From: Chiridota heheva
Taxonomy: Eukaryota; Echinodermata; Holothuroidea; Apodida; Chiridotidae
Length of the DNA stretch: 64,000 bases
Assembly (NCBI GenBank): GCA_020152595.1
Contig: JAIGNY010000476.1
Location: 1,507,501 to 1,571,500 of the forward strand
Reading direction: 5' to 3'
Part shown: positions 1-12,299 of the stretch, piece by piece
How the letters are laid out: the number at the start of each line of letters is the position of its first letter
How positions within the stretch are numbered: position 1 is the stretch's first letter
The notes under the pieces: model-generated
What the model was told of the DNA's origin: nothing
Database searches by the model: none
Seen by the model: only the letters and a program-made list of their open reading frames with translations
Made by a program: the position numbers and the translations under genes

Positions 1-1320
1 AAATAAAAAAAAACAATCATGATCTCTTTTTCATCATTTTCCTAGTGAAGGTTCCCCCCCTTTAAAAAAAAAAAGGTTTTACTGTGTTAATTTTGTACTG
101 CTGGTCCATTTTTACTATAATTTGGTTAAATACTTATACTGCAGGTATGAAATTTAATTTCTTTCATACTGCGGGTAACAAAATTGTATAATTTTATACT
201 GCAGTTACCAAAATATCTGTCATACTGCGTGTATGTTTTTCGGTTGGTGGGCTGCACACCCTTACCACTTTTAGTATGAAGTGCGCCCCTACCACCTCTC
301 CCAGGCTGTTTATCTCCCCAAATTGTAAAATGTTATTATTTATTATTCTGAGATAACTTAATGGTTTATATATTGGCATTTAGAGATGCTATGTAGCTTC
401 AACGAGGGTCAAAAAGCTTTGCTGAATATGTATGAGTCTCTGGAAAATTGCCTAGACTCTATATGGAACACAAAAGGGTCATTTTTGTTGTTCCATACAA
501 AAGCGTGGTCAGAGCTAGCTGGCTCTCAAGACGCTTAATCAATGGTACGCATCAACAACATCTGCTAAAATAGGACAAATAGGTCGGTTTTGGACAAATG
601 CGGATGCCGCAAATAAGTCTACATTGATTACATTTTTTGTCATATTCACTTTGTTTCATTTAAACACAACAAAAAGTAAACTTTGTTGGAGAAAAGAAAT
701 TATTATATTGAATAAGAATTTTCGTTAAGATTATGTTTCATAAATGTTTACTGTTTTTGTTGTTAAATTGTTTTTAAGAAGCAAAAATATTAAAGGTTTT
801 TTGCGGTATGCGCATTCTTCCCATCGTTTCATGACTCTACGCGCTGCGAGGGAGCAACAAGCTAAGTACAGTACAGCACAGTTGTTTCTTGCGTTCTGGC
901 AACATATTTTATGTATTTGTTGTATAAGGATAGTATAGACTATAGGGCTAACGTTAGGCCTATAGCTAGCTAGCTATGATAACAGGCCTAGGCCGAACGC
1001 TAGAATTTAGAAATACCTGTGGTAAGTAGTCCCTAAGTCGTTTTATTTCTCATTGCATATTTCATCACCAACATTTTATCGAGGTAGCATTAACATTGTA
1101 TTGCATTGTAAATACAAATCTTTGAGCTACAAACAATATGAATAAGATCGTCTTGCATTTACTATACTCTTTTAATTCCAACAGCACTGCAGTTTTCGAA
1201 ACTGAGAAAACATTTGATCAGTAATGGAGTAGTTCTGCAAATTTACTTTTTTTATGAAATTCGAAAAAAATGATCTTTCTCAATCTCTTCTTAAGTGGTA
1301 TGTGGGCAAATACTAGTCAT
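1..1320. other. AT-rich sequence without a recognised gene
   Basis: No open frame here shows a recognisable domain. Between about 130 and 240 there is a degenerate short repeat built around CATACTGC(A/G)GGTA. A palindromic patch of AGGCCTATAGCTAGCTAGC type lies near 955-1000. Nothing else stands out. Confidence 0.5.
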
Positions 1321-1324
1321 GATA

Positions 1325-1460
1325 TATATCCCTTAGTATGGGTTGACATTGGGATTGCCGTACGCGGACGGCCAGCCATCACCAACAGCAGCCATACTAA
1401 CACGGCTGACATCAGTCCGACAGTACTGCCTACATCATGTACGGGGAGTAGGCAAATACA
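1325..1460 (+). mobile_element. MITE-like repeat, family A (partial copy)
   Basis: This segment shares long near-identical stretches (GGTTGACATTGGGATTGCC, CGGCCAGCCATCAC, ATACTAACACGGCTGACATC, CAGTCCGACAGTACT) with 13030-13260 and in part with 11730-11792. That makes a dispersed noncoding repeat family with at least three copies here. No coding capacity is seen. The class is inferred from small size, copy number and lack of coding; no target duplication was established. Confidence 0.6.
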
Positions 1461-1572
1461 ATAATATTTTCAGAGATAGGAATCTGAATAGGTTAAGTAC
1501 TGCCTACATCATGTACGGGGAGTAGGCAAATACAATAATATTTTCAGAGATAGGAATCTGAATAGGTTAAGT
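1421..1572. repeat. Two-copy tandem duplication of about 76 bp
   Basis: The block starting GTACTGCCTACATCATG and ending AATCTGAATAGGTTAAGT occurs twice head to tail with almost no differences, so the duplication is recent. It overlaps the right part of the family A repeat. Confidence 0.8.
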
Positions 1573-1599
1573 CGGTAAAAATCTTTCTAGAGGACATGA

Positions 1600-2040
1600 A
1601 CTCCAACCGAGCATAGCAAAAGTATGAGAAAATAAAAATTAGGTCTAAGTCACTCTAACAAGCTCAGCAAGTTTAGCTTTAAAACAGTTTAGACTTGGTG
1701 CATGTACAACATCTGATGCTAAAGCATTCGAAGTTTTAGTGTTTGAGGAAAAAGTGAGTATATATATTCTTTTTAGCATAAGGAATGTGGAAATTTAGAT
1801 CATGGTTATATCTTGTATTCTTGCGTTTGGGATTAGATTATCATTATCAATGGTGACAAGATTGTTATTGATTTTATATAGCATTTGTAGATGGGTGTTC
1901 CTTCTTGTTATTAGCAGGGCTATTCCAATTTATGCAGCATGCTAGTGACACTAGATATATAAGAGTAGTCTGCCATACAGAACCTGGCTGCTCTCCGTTG
2001 AATTGACTCAAGTTTATCTACATGATGGGGGGGTCTTAGA
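1600..2040 (-). pseudogene. Non-LTR retrotransposon, C-terminal RT tail remnant
   Basis: The reverse strand reads KLESIQRRAARFCMADYS, SSVTSMLHKLE, TRYNHDL and HIPYAKK pieces in shifting frames. This is the typical tail after the reverse transcriptase of CR1/L2/RTE-type non-LTR elements (consensus style: Q.RAARF...Y...SSVT.ML..L.W, then a Y..P....). Stops and frameshifts show it is dead. It differs from the CR1-like tail at 14973-15359, so it belongs to another family. The exact clade is not resolved. Confidence 0.6.
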
Positions 2041-2574
2041 CTGCTGATGCATACTCAAGAGATAGGAACAGTGTGTACCCAGCAGTTCGCCTCGTTCCTG
2101 CTTGGAAGGCGAGACAAAAACCCAACAACAAAACAAATCTGCCCGGAAATTACTAACGTTAGGCCTAACAGTTAGCGCAGAATTCGCGTTAACAACAAAT
2201 TTGTCATATATTATGTCATATATGGCTGGAATTTTTACAATACATTTTGTACCTGTGTCGTAAAATTTATATATAGCATGTGAAATTTACGCCAGAGTTT
2301 TTCATTACCTTAAATGAAAATAATAAAAATCTTACCTCTGATGCGTTTGAAAACAATTTTTCACACAAAAATGAATTTGAATTACTCTGAAAAAAGAAGA
2401 AAAAAAGGCAAAACTACGAGACGTAATGCTTGAATGATTCAGCATGTCCATACAAGTACAGTACATAAACATATAGGCTAGTATATATATATAGTCAGTA
2501 TATACATGTACACTGTATGTGAAAGTTTTGATGTTGTTTTGAATGCAAGCTGTCAAAATAAATACTCATTCTTT
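2041..2574. other. No gene seen between two retroelement fragments
   Basis: AT-rich spacer with short TA runs near 2480-2510. No domain or convincing exon was seen. Confidence 0.4.
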
Positions 2575-4270
2575 CCTCAGGAAAGTTGTTCTAGGAGGGT
2601 TATTTTTTGGGGGGATTTTAATGTTCCAGACATTGACTGGAATCTTTATACTAGTGGTCCACATGGTGAAGATTTTCTGGGAGCTGTATTTGACTGCATT
2701 TTCACCCAGAATGTGTTGTTTCCCACGTGTCGTAGTAATTGTCTTGATTTGATTTTTAGTAGTGAAGAAAGTATGGTTAGAAATGTACTAAGTAGTGGTA
2801 AGGTAGGGTGTAATGATCATGACCTCATTAGTTTTAATCTGTATCATTTCACAAAGCCTTCTCCAGCTAAAAAACTGGGTTTAGAATTTAAGAATGCTGA
2901 TTTTGCTGCACTTCAGGATAATTTGTCATTCGATTGGACTTCTTTGCTTCGTGACATAGGTCCTGCTAAAGCATGGGATGTTTTTTGAACTATAGTTTTG
3001 GAGGGTTTAAATAGGTTTGTCCTATTAAAGAAAGTCTGTAGGTGTAATCGGCCAGTGTGGATGTCTCCGGAGGTTTTGCAGGCTGTTCGGAAAAAGAAGA
3101 AGTTGTGGTATTGTTGTAAACACAGTGGGTGTCCTGTGGAGCTAGCTAGGTATAAGGATCATGAAAAGTTCACAAAGGGTTTGATAAGAGATTCTAAAGT
3201 GTCTTTTGAAAAACTTTGTCCAAAGAGGTTCAGATTAATCCTAAGTCATTCATTCTTATGTTCGCTCTAAACAAAAAACCAAGGAGGTTGTTGATCCCCT
3301 TCATGGTAATGATGGTGTTACTATCAATAGTGGTTAGGATATGGCTTAGGTTTTGAATGACTACTTTGTGTCTGTTTTTACTAAGGAGTTCCCTGCTGAT
3401 GATGTTGTGGATTATCTCAGTGTGCACATTCCAGTATCTATAAAGAAGGTTGATTTTTCAGTTGATGTTGTGTCTAAGAAGTTGAAGGGTTTGAAGTCAA
3501 AAAATGCATGCGGTCCAAATGGTATACTGTATATCCTGCTGTCTTACATGAGTGTTCTGATGTTCTTTCTGTTCCCCTGAGTATTATCTTTTCAAAGTGC
3601 TTTGATGTTGGTGTAGTTCCTAGTGATTGGAGAATTGCTAATGTCACTCCTATTTTTAAAAAGGGTGACCACAGTTTGCCTTGTAACTATAGGCCAGTGA
3701 GTCTTACTAGTGTTGTGAACAAGGTCATGGAGTCCATTGTTGAGGATGTTGCACTAGATAATTTACTGGTCAATGGTTTGTTGAATTTGTCCCAGCATGG
3801 GTTCTTACCCAAGAGGTCTTATGTTTCCAATTCATTGGAGTTTCTTGATGATGTTACTAAACTAATTGATTTTGTCATAATGTGGATGTTATCTATTTAG
3901 ATTTCCAAAAAGCATTTGATAAGGTTCCATTGGGCAGGCTCATGACGAAAACAAGAGCGCTTGGTGTGGAGGGAAAGTGTGTCAGTTGGATATATTCTTG
4001 GTTAGTTGACAGGTCACAGAGAGTGTTGTTAATGGTGAAGTATCTCGATGGAAGAAGGTTACAAGTGGTGTTCCTCGGGGTTCTGTATTGTGTCCGCTTC
4101 TTTTCTTAATCTTCATTAATGATATTGATTTTCCCTTGGCTCCAGGATTTGTAAATTTGCTGATGACACTAAGCTGTACAGGATTGTAGATGATGCTAGG
4201 GATTCTTCACTTTTGCAAACTGATCTGGATAAGTTAGTTTCTTGGTCCCAAACATGGCAGATGTCATTCA
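2575..4270 (+). pseudogene. CR1-like non-LTR retrotransposon, endonuclease/RT part (left half)
   Basis: Broken pol gene of a CR1-like LINE. The end of the APE-type endonuclease is visible: GDFNVPDIDW at about 2611, and CNDHDLISFNL near 2810-2840, the catalytic DH pair. A linker with NRPVWMSPEVL follows at about 3048. RT motifs then follow: NYRPVSLTSVVNKVMESI (about 3690), YLDFQKAFDKVPLGRL (about 3891), [19 protein letters not shown] (about 4070) and the catalytic FADD (4156-4167), ending at LVSWSQTWQMSF (4270). Reading-frame shifts and stops (for example the TGA after WDVF at 2986) show it is inactive. The 5' part of the endonuclease is missing. The pol frame resumes at 14687, so the element is split by an insertion. 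Confidence 0.9.
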
Positions 4271-5110
4271 TATGGGCGGCCGTGTGGGCAAAAATAAAAA
4301 ATAAAAAAATAAAAAGTAAGAAACATAAATATAAAAATGAAATAGACAAAAAGAAACCAATAAAAAAAGTATGTTACAAGAAAAATATAAATTGAATATA
4401 AAATAAGTGAAAAGATTTCAATGCAAACAAATTTAAGAAAAATATATTTAAGAAACAAACTAAAATGAAATGATTGAAAAGGAAACCGATAAAAAAGATT
4501 TAAGAAAAATGAAAATTGAATATGAAATGAATGAAAAGAATTCAATACAAAAGAAATTAAGAACAATTATTAATAAAAACATAAACTGAAAATAAAATGA
4601 TTAAAAAGAAACCAATAAAAAAATGGATGTTATACAAAAATATAAATTGAATATGCAATAAATACAAATAAATAAATACAAAAGATTATAAGAAAAATAT
4701 AAACTAAAAACGAAACAAATAAAAAAAAAAAAAAATTTAAGTATATAGTAATAAGAAAACGACAAATTAGATACGAAATGAATAAAAGAAAACAAAATCC
4801 AAGTAATATACAAACAGAAAATATATCTCCAAATGTAAGTACTTATATATATAAACATTAATATATGTAATAATAAAAATGCTTCTATAAGCAGTTTGTC
4901 TGTAAATTTGTCTTTAAATCTTTAAATCAATATATCTTTAAATTAATGTATCTTTAAAACAATTTATCTTTAAACAGAAATGTAAGTATAGTCTCAGCTT
5001 TTATATATACAAACAGAATTCTAAGTACAAAAAAATATATACGTACAAAAAAATATATACCTACAAAAAAATATATACGTACAAAAAAATATACGTTCAA
5101 AAAGACAAAA
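4271..5110 (+). repeat. A-rich left arm of the 10.4-kb insertion
   Basis: Degenerate tandem units of the form AAATGAATAAAAAGAA-TTCAATACAAAAG fill 4290-4800. They match, in inverted orientation, the T-rich right arm at 14290-14680. The inner part carries repeats of GTACAAAAAAATATATAC (5030-5090). Confidence 0.7.
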
Positions 5111-5751
5111 AAATGTGAAAAAGGATATATGCGCAGCACTTTGCACACCACAATGCAATGTAACATGTGTTGCGTACACTTGCAATCTGTTACCGATTAT
5201 ACTTGGCAGCAGTTTCACTGCGCACCACAGATATTATATATGCATATCGGTTTCGTTAACGTACGACTCAAACATTTACATCAGGCCGCACCAGGTATTG
5301 AAGGGTACTGGTACTGTAAGCCGGGCACTTCCGACAAAAGTTCTGTTTCCCTTCTAATTAGGCCTACAGCCTCTACAAATATCGTGTTGGAATTTGTTTC
5401 CGTATCCTTTTTTTCCACATGAGGTTCTTAGATACCCAGACCAAGCCTGTCATGCTCAATTAAGACATACTTTTTGTCAAATAGGCCCACAGCAGTGATC
5501 TTGGTGTCATTTAAAAGAGCTTGAATAGTTCTTTTTGAATTTTTTTTTTGTGGATGGGGGTTGTGTTAAAGAATTTTGCAAAAAATTGGAATAAAAAAGA
5601 GAGATTTTAAATAATGCACAAAATATAAAGAAAACACTTTTTTTCTTCAAAAGCTTCCTTGCCATACTTCTAGACCTAGCTTTTGCTTGAAAAGTCGTGA
5701 ACAACGGCAAAGACATCAAAGTATCCAATGCCGGTCGAATTTTGACTGCCC

Positions 5752-5832
5752 CTACCATCAATATCTCTTTTGGCAAAATTTGTGCCAAATTCTACCATCA
5801 ATATCTCTTTTGGCAAAATTTGGGCCAAATTT
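5752..5832. repeat. Two-copy tandem repeat of about 40 bp
   Basis: The unit beginning CTACCATCAATATCTC and ending AAAATTTGTGCCAAAT occurs twice in a row with a single-base difference. Confidence 0.8.
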
Positions 5833-6024
5833 GATGACTTTTAAGCCTTTTTGAGACCAAAGTTTTGAAAAAAATTGTAAGTTCTGATTACAATACACCT
5901 ACCGTACATGAAATGTATCGTAAGAAAGGCCAAGCCAGTACTTTCAATTGATATCAAAAAGAGCAGGTACCCCTTCTCTAATCACATTTAATTTAAGTTA
6001 CTATCAAGCATTTTTATTTCTAGT

Positions 6025-6110
6025 TAGACGCTTTAGTCTAGTCGCAAATCTTAATGCACAGCACGCGATGGCCCAAGTTCGATCCCCGCACTGGACCACG
6101 TGGCTTTCCT
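6025..6110 (+). repeat. tRNA-derived SINE-like head (weak)
   Basis: The stretch has a B-box-like AAGTTCGATCCCCGCACTGG and, upstream at roughly tRNA spacing, a degenerate A-box-like TTTAGTCTAGTCGCAA. A similar head occurs in opposite orientation at 43935-44010. It does not fold as a proper tRNA by inspection, so it is called SINE-like. Confidence 0.3.
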
Positions 6111-6779
6111 TTTCCGCTAGTAATTAATTTTTTTGTTTATTTTCATTGTTTTTGCATGTTTTGCTTTGAGAACAAAATTAGACTGGTATCAAAGGAAAGG
6201 AAAGGAAATCTCACAAACCTTTTTTAATTTGACTTTGTCATTGAAAAGTTTATTCTCTTCACATTCATAGAAACTAAACTTGTAGTGGTAGAAAAGGAAA
6301 GGAAAGTTGTGAAAATCAATTTTGAAAACAAAATTCTGATAATTTTTTTTTCATGTTTTGAACCCCTGGGTCTTTAAGGGTTTAAGTTGGCTTCACGCTG
6401 AGCATAGCATTACGTTGCACAAACATAAACTTGTAGCTTGTAGGCCCTTACTCACCATGCTTGGGCACAAATCCTGGTGAAGTGCATTGTGGTGCACAAA
6501 GTGCTGTGCATGTTTTTCTATTTACATATTCATATTTTTTCTCCACATAATTTGTTTTTTATTCATATATATTTTTTTGTACTTATACATTTCTGTTTTT
6601 ATGATAAACAAATAAAAGGCTGTCTGCACTTATATTTCTGTTTAAAGATATATCACTGTTTTGTAGATATAGTAATGTTTATATTTTTAGAGAAAAAATT
6701 CTATTTGGAGATGTATTATCTGTTTGTGTAGTATTTTTTATAATCTTTGTTACTGTAGTCGGAAATCTGACCTCGTTTA

Positions 6780-8620
6780 ACCTGAAAACATTAAACATTG
6801 CGGACGTCATACAATTTTGAATTTGGCTCGAAATTCAAATGCAATGTACGGCACAACATCGAGCAAAATTTCACCCTTTATAAGTCAAATTAACTTGACT
6901 GATTTAAACTTTATGGAGAAATATCATCAAAGCAAACACAGAACAGCCTAACCCTTATGTATACTGATATAAAAGTGGAAAAAATAAGGTCAAAACCTAC
7001 CACTAGTCCGATCGAACGTATCGGCCGATGGTCGAAAATCAGGCCTAAATTGACTTTTTCAAAATCAACAAAAGAATTTCATAGCTAAAATTGTAGGAAA
7101 TTTACTTCTTGACACAAAAAAGTAATCGATACTAGACAGTTACGCTGTGAACGGTAGTTCACAAAACGTTTGCAAGCAGATTTTGAATGTTAAACACGCG
7201 TGTGATGGTCGCCATTTTGAACGCTGAATATTCAACATATATGACCAGGTATTTGAATATTAATCATCATTACACTGGTTCTATCAGTGCACTTGCGGGA
7301 GTACACTGGTTCTATCAGTGCAATTGCGAGAGCAGCCTGGTTCCAACACTCAATTTGGGAGATTCAATTATTTGAAAACGATTGAGAAGGGCAAATTAAG
7401 TTCGGATAAAACAGTACATCTCAAATGACACTTTCCTGGTACATTTTAGAAGTATGGTAAAAACTTTACAAATAAGCTAAGCTTTTAAATAAAATAAAAA
7501 GACCTAATAAAGGTTGGGTAAATTTGGGTTGGAGGTTATATGGGGTTCAGTCGGTGGGCTTAAGAAAAATTGGATGAGATATTAAATAAAAAAGAGAAGA
7601 CTGGGTTTAACAACATGACGAAGGAGACAGTTCATAGTTTGCCCCTAATGTGTTATTTCCAACTGGGCTTGCAATAATTATGAAGTTATGGATTCGACCA
7701 GGGGCAGATTGGTCAACTGACCCTGGACCAGTGGTCAAGGCCGGTCCCAACACGCTGATCGACTTTTCCCCATAACTTGAGTTTGGCGCTGGCCCATTGG
7801 ACTAGCTAATGTAATTTTTTCAGGAAATAAAACAAAAATATTTGTGTGCCTCATGCAAATCAACGAATTAACATTATGACACTTATCATTTTTTGCGTGG
7901 TAAGGTCAGACGAAGGCACCGGTCATTTTACCTCGACCGGTATATTTTTATGTGTCAGTCCGCGCCTGGATTCGACCCTCATATATGGTACACAAATGCA
8001 TTTTGGCAGTTTAGCAAAAATTGTTAGATCAAAAGTGGGTGTGGAAATTAAGTCCAACTGAGGCAGGGAGTAGATATTGCTTCTCATCTCCCATTCAATT
8101 CCTCCACTGTGTTCGGTATTTGTTCATAAAACACAAAATGTAACGTCAAAGTAATCCATGGTGTTGTCCTTCAGTACTTGGTCCGCGGGATACATTATCT
8201 TTTCCTCTTGCAAAATAGTAACGAATGGATAACATCAGGAGCAAATGACACAGCCAGCCTTAAAAAAATGAGTGTGGCGGTGATGGGGAGGGGAAAGGGT
8301 GATGAAGGAGGGGTTATGGGGAGGGGTGATGGGGGGGGGAAGGAGTGAGGAGGGAAAGGTGAGGGGGACAATTGTGAGAAGGGTCGAACTGTGATGTCAA
8401 GGTCCAGAAATTACAACAAGGAAAAAAGGTGGGCGTTTCAGCCATTCCCAGTCCTTTTTGAGAGGTTGAGAGGGAAGATCCTTGTTGCAATGGTGGGAAA
8501 TAGGCGAAACAAAGGAGAGAAAATATTACTTGGCAATACTTCACATAGAACAAATACATTCTCCCCATAAACCTTTGCATATACACCCACTTTCCTTGGG
8601 ATGCCCACCACAAGACATTT
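6780..8620. other. Interior of the 10.4-kb insertion, no gene seen
   Basis: No domain or exon was recognised. CACTGGTTCTATCAGTGCA occurs twice in tandem at about 7273-7322. A G-rich run with many GGGG tracts lies at 8275-8360 on the + strand. Open frames here are short and lack family resemblance. Confidence 0.4.
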
Positions 8621-9269
8621 TCATTTTCTAGTCTGTGGTGTGACTTGGTTCAGGCTTGACCCTGAATCTTTGGGCTAAATAACCATCTGAAAAATCAATG
8701 AGGATGGGAACTTTCAGAAAGAAGTTTCAAATCAGGTTAATTAGTTCCAAAAGAATTATCTTTTTTTTTTCCAGTCAGTTTATAGCTTAAACAAGGTTGC
8801 CAAGACAATGCTAAAACAGCTACAGAAAAAACTCAAAATACTTCAAAGGTGAATTCAGGATGAGGTTAACCACAATGGGTGCACTGGAAATTGATTCAAA
8901 CAATACAGAAGTAAAATTAGCACACCAATACCTTCAATGACTTAATGACCTCGATTGACCATCCTTACATCCACCTTTGGAATACTTTAATTTAAGAAAA
9001 GCAATAAATAAGACACAATGGAGACAGATTAAACAATAATAACTCTTGTTATCTTCAAATGCAACAAAATAAGAACCAATAAAAATACATCTTTATCAAG
9101 TTAACCTGAATAAAGGGTAGTGCTTATGTAAGTCTTATCAATACACAATATAAATATAAACAGCTGGCCAAAAAACTCCACATCAAGTGTGTATTACTGT
9201 AAGTTTCTTTGATATTACTTGTTATAAATATAACAAATCTGACACTTCTATAACATTAAAATGAATGGC

Positions 9270-9535
9270 ACTTCCTCGTATCACACAGACAGCCTTAGAT
9301 ATATACAGTATATGTCACCCAGACAGTCTTTAATAAAACCAATGTCACCCAGACAGCCTTAGATATATACAATGTCACCCAGTCTTTAATAAATACAATA
9401 TGTCACCCAGAAAGCCTTAGATATATACAGTATATGTCACCCAGACAGTCTTTAATAAAACAATATATGTAACCCAAACCGGCTTTAATATATGTCACCC
9501 AGTCTTTAATACATACAATATAATGGACTTTCCAC
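9270..9535. repeat. Minisatellite with TGTCACCCAGACAG units
   Basis: Unequal tandem units of roughly 35-75 bp, each with a TGTCACCCAGACAG core followed by TCTTTAATAAA or CCTTAGATATATACA. About six or seven degenerate copies are seen. It lies within the likely 3' untranslated or flanking part of the unidentified - strand gene. Confidence 0.75.
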
Positions 9536-10274
9536 CTTACACAAATAGAAAACCAGACAGATACAAACAAGGCAAAACTTTAAACTATGACTACTTTGCA
9601 CAGGAAGCTCACAAGTGATAAATCATGGTACTTCTTAGAAAAATAGACACATTTTCTCATTCTTTACTGTTCATATGTACATTTATAGTTGTAAAACTGT
9701 ACATAGCTAGTATATGTCAAAAATAAACTGTACAGTTTAAAAGGTACAAACAGGAAGAGCACAAATATTATGCTGTTAGTCGCTACCAACACTTCAAACA
9801 TACTAGTTTTACACAGCTTTTTTTTTTTTTTTTTACACAGCTGCATTACAAAATAACTTTAAAAAAAATAACATTCATGTGGCTATTGTACACACCAACT
9901 CACTTTATTGTGACCAATTAATTTATGGGCAGGTCAGGTACAAGAAATTTTAAAAGTTGTTGTATTCTGAATTTACAGCTCTTTGTAAACAACTTAAAAC
10001 ATGTCCATAGAAAAGTAATCAATTATGTCCTCTCAAGGTACAAGTAAGAAAGAAAGACACTGATTGTTACATCTTTATCACTTGAATAACATGTGTTTCT
10101 TTACCAGCCAATTACATTTGGAGAGACAAACTTCTTTGTACTTTTTACAACTTCTCCACAATCATCCATGATTCAATGATAAATAATGAAGACATCATTG
10201 CTAATCCAACTGAATGTATATGGCAAACAATAGTCTTTTAGGCTAACTGCTCTCCAGCACTGGTTAAATTTGTC

Positions 10275-10391
10275 CATGCCCATAGCCACTTGCAGGACCC
10301 ATGCCACTCATTTGTGAATGCACTATCTGGACGGCCCTGGTGTTAGTAAATTCACTTTCAGGATTTAAACTGGACATCACTTATCTTCAAT
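10275..10391 (-). other. Coding-like island on the minus strand (uncertain exon)
   Basis: The reverse strand has an open stretch reading VMSSLNPESEFTNTRAVQI followed by HSQMSGMGPASGYGHGQI and a stop. It is richer in G+C than its surroundings and has protein-like composition. An in-frame stop lies directly upstream, so it would need a splice acceptor (an AG at about 10380 is available). It could be the real last exon of the gene that includes 11534-11715, or a chance open stretch. No family was recognised. Confidence 0.25.
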
Positions 10392-11533
10392 GCTACTAAC
10401 TGATCACTCAATGAAAAACAGTAGCAGATCATACAATATCTTGGGGAGGGAGGATGAGGGGGAAGGGGGCACAGTGGCATTCAATAAAAGCCCAGCAATG
10501 GTTAATGAAATGACAGGCGTCATGACATTTTCACTTTTGACATACTTACCAATGGCTGCTAAAAAGAGTTAAGTAATAGTTTTTGGTTAAAAATATAAAA
10601 AAACCCATTTAGTATTTAGCATTCATCCATCACTGTACTGATGCATATGTACCTGTGAAAATAAAAAAAAAATAAAAAAATGTTTGAGTAATCATGAGAA
10701 AAAAATCATACTGTACATAAACTATTATATACTATATATATGAGCCAAACTTGAAGTGCTCAAGGGATTAAGTGGAAAGAATACAAGTCATCATTGGCAC
10801 GTAAGTTACTGCTTGCTGGAATGGTTAACTTGTTCTATATATATAGAAAACAGCAAGAAAAGACTTTGGTACCTGTAAAAATAATAAATTAATATAATGA
10901 ATGTTCTTAAAAAACTTTATTCTTTCTAAATTTGTATCACACACATGCATTCTTTAAACAAAGAAAATGAATACACTGTACATTAAGGCAGGCATTTGTA
11001 CTGGCATCAGATATGGCAAATGAAAAACATACTGATCTTTGGCACACACATGATATATAAAAGTAAAAAGATAGGGATCCAAAAAGTGGTAAATGTTATA
11101 TGTCTCTAGAAGTACACAGTTACTGGTATGGTAAAGCTTTTAAAATAAAAAAGGAAGTAAAGCTTTAGCACTTGTAAATAGCAGCTTCATGGCAAAATTA
11201 AAAACACTTAGTAAGCCTCACAATACAATGTCTCAAACAAAGGCAACTGAAAGTCAATAAAAGGCAGGCAAGTACATTTAATCTGTGCTTTCTACTTCAT
11301 AGGGAAAATAATTTCTGATGGGCTTCATTTTGCATTGCCCATCATATATACACATTAACATTTTAATACAATTTCAATACTAAAATTCATGGTTTCCAAT
11401 AATCTAGAGTTTTATAAAATTGTTACCTAATACAGTAACATTTAAATAAAATTTTAAAATGTAAACCATGAATTGCATGTACAAAATAAGCCTTCCAAAA
11501 TATAATATTTAGGTTCTAACTCATGGGAAACTC

Positions 11534-11715
11534 TTAGATGATACTGTAAAGACCACCAGAATCAATAATCATCTCAACTCCAACTCCCTCTTCAAAGTCA
11601 TTTTGTTCCTCCCAATCATCATTGTCAGCCACACTGATGTCTCCCAAAACATTGGGACCATAATCTGATTCATTGGAACTGAAATAAGATTCATCTGAGG
11701 TAACTTGGGAATCAT
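11534..11715 (-). CDS. Acidic C-terminal exon of an unidentified gene
   Basis: On the reverse strand a pyrimidine-rich acceptor (CTTTTACTCTCAG) opens a 59-codon frame: DSQVTSDESYFSSNESDYGP, then NVLGDISVADNDDWEEQNDF and EEGVGVEMIIDSGGLYSII, then TAA. The frame needs one base from an upstream exon, and an in-frame stop just before the acceptor supports the splice site. The peptide is strongly acidic, with serine clusters that look like casein-kinase-type sites, and has no membrane segment. No family was recognised, so no function is assigned. A possible first exon lies at 14023-13949; middle exons could not be fixed. A family A MITE begins within about 20 bp upstream of the acceptor. The gene sits inside the 10.4-kb TIR insertion. 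Confidence 0.45.
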
Positions 11716-11729
11716 CTGAGAGTAAAAGC

Positions 11730-11792
11730 TTCTAGGTCTTACTAGTTATTATACACATCCCTCAGTGCAGGTTAACATTGGGATTGCCGTAT
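11730..11792 (+). mobile_element. MITE-like repeat, family A (fragment)
   Basis: TAGTTATTATACACATCCCT followed by CATTGGGATTGCCGTA matches the copy at 13110-13170. It is cut at about 11792 by the hairpin element that follows. Confidence 0.6.
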
Positions 11793-12281
11793 GACAGGGG
11801 AGAATACTGGACCTTTGGTGTAATAATAAATACACCAAAATTTGGAGCTTCGTATTCATTAAGATCCATGGAGGCCGCCATTTTAATTGTAGTGATAACG
11901 TTAAGTCAATGGGGATTTTTAATGAGAACGCAGGGGGTATTTTTAGAACGAAAAACCAATACTAAATGAATATTCATTAGATTTAACCGCAGACTATTTA
12001 ATCTCATTGTGGACTTCGCGATAGAATAACAAAAGACTTCCAGTGACCTTTTGAACAACCCTCTCGACACAGGATTTTATGATGGCTCAGTCATCGCTGA
12101 TACCATGTACATATATCATACGTTACATTACACAATTACTACCGTTCTCTTAGTAAAAATCCTATTCATATAGCGTTATTACAAGTTAAAATGGCGGCCT
12201 TCATGGATCTTAATGAATACTACGAAGCTCAAGTTTTGGTGTATTTTCTTACTACACCAAAAGTCCAGGATTCTCCTGACT
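11793..12281. mobile_element. Hairpin MITE of about 490 bp
   Basis: The two ends are inverted copies over about 140 bp. GGAGAATACTGGACCTTTGG and CATTAAGATCCATGGAGGCC on the left match GGCCTTCATGGATCTTAATG and CCAAAAGTCCAGGATTCTCC on the right. The middle (about 11935-12140) is noncoding. It sits inside the family A repeat, so it inserted later. No clear target duplication could be fixed. Confidence 0.75.
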
Positions 12282-12299
12282 GACGAGGGTTGTTATAGA

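Larger units (their letters stand above)
5115..6515. repeat. Secondary inverted repeat inside the left arm
   Basis: GCAGCACTTTGCACACCACA with flank (about 5127-5160) recurs inverted as TGTGGTGCACAAAGTGCTG (about 6488-6508). The flanking AT-rich sequences on the outer sides (4790-5110 versus 6515-6760) are also inverted relatives. This looks like a second inverted-repeat element nested in, or duplicated from, the left arm, enclosing about 1.3 kb with no coding sequence seen. Confidence 0.55.

Noticed and set aside
2332-2556. 74-codon minus-strand open frame next to the CR1 fragment
   Set aside because: AT-rich, with tyrosine/cysteine runs from TA-rich sequence, no domain.
6025-6110. Functional tRNA gene
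   Set aside because: A B-box-like motif is present, but no proper cloverleaf or acceptor stem can be drawn by eye.
8314-8613. 99-codon minus-strand open frame ending in proline-rich sequence
   Set aside because: The proline-rich end is the complement of the G-run tract; no family resemblance.
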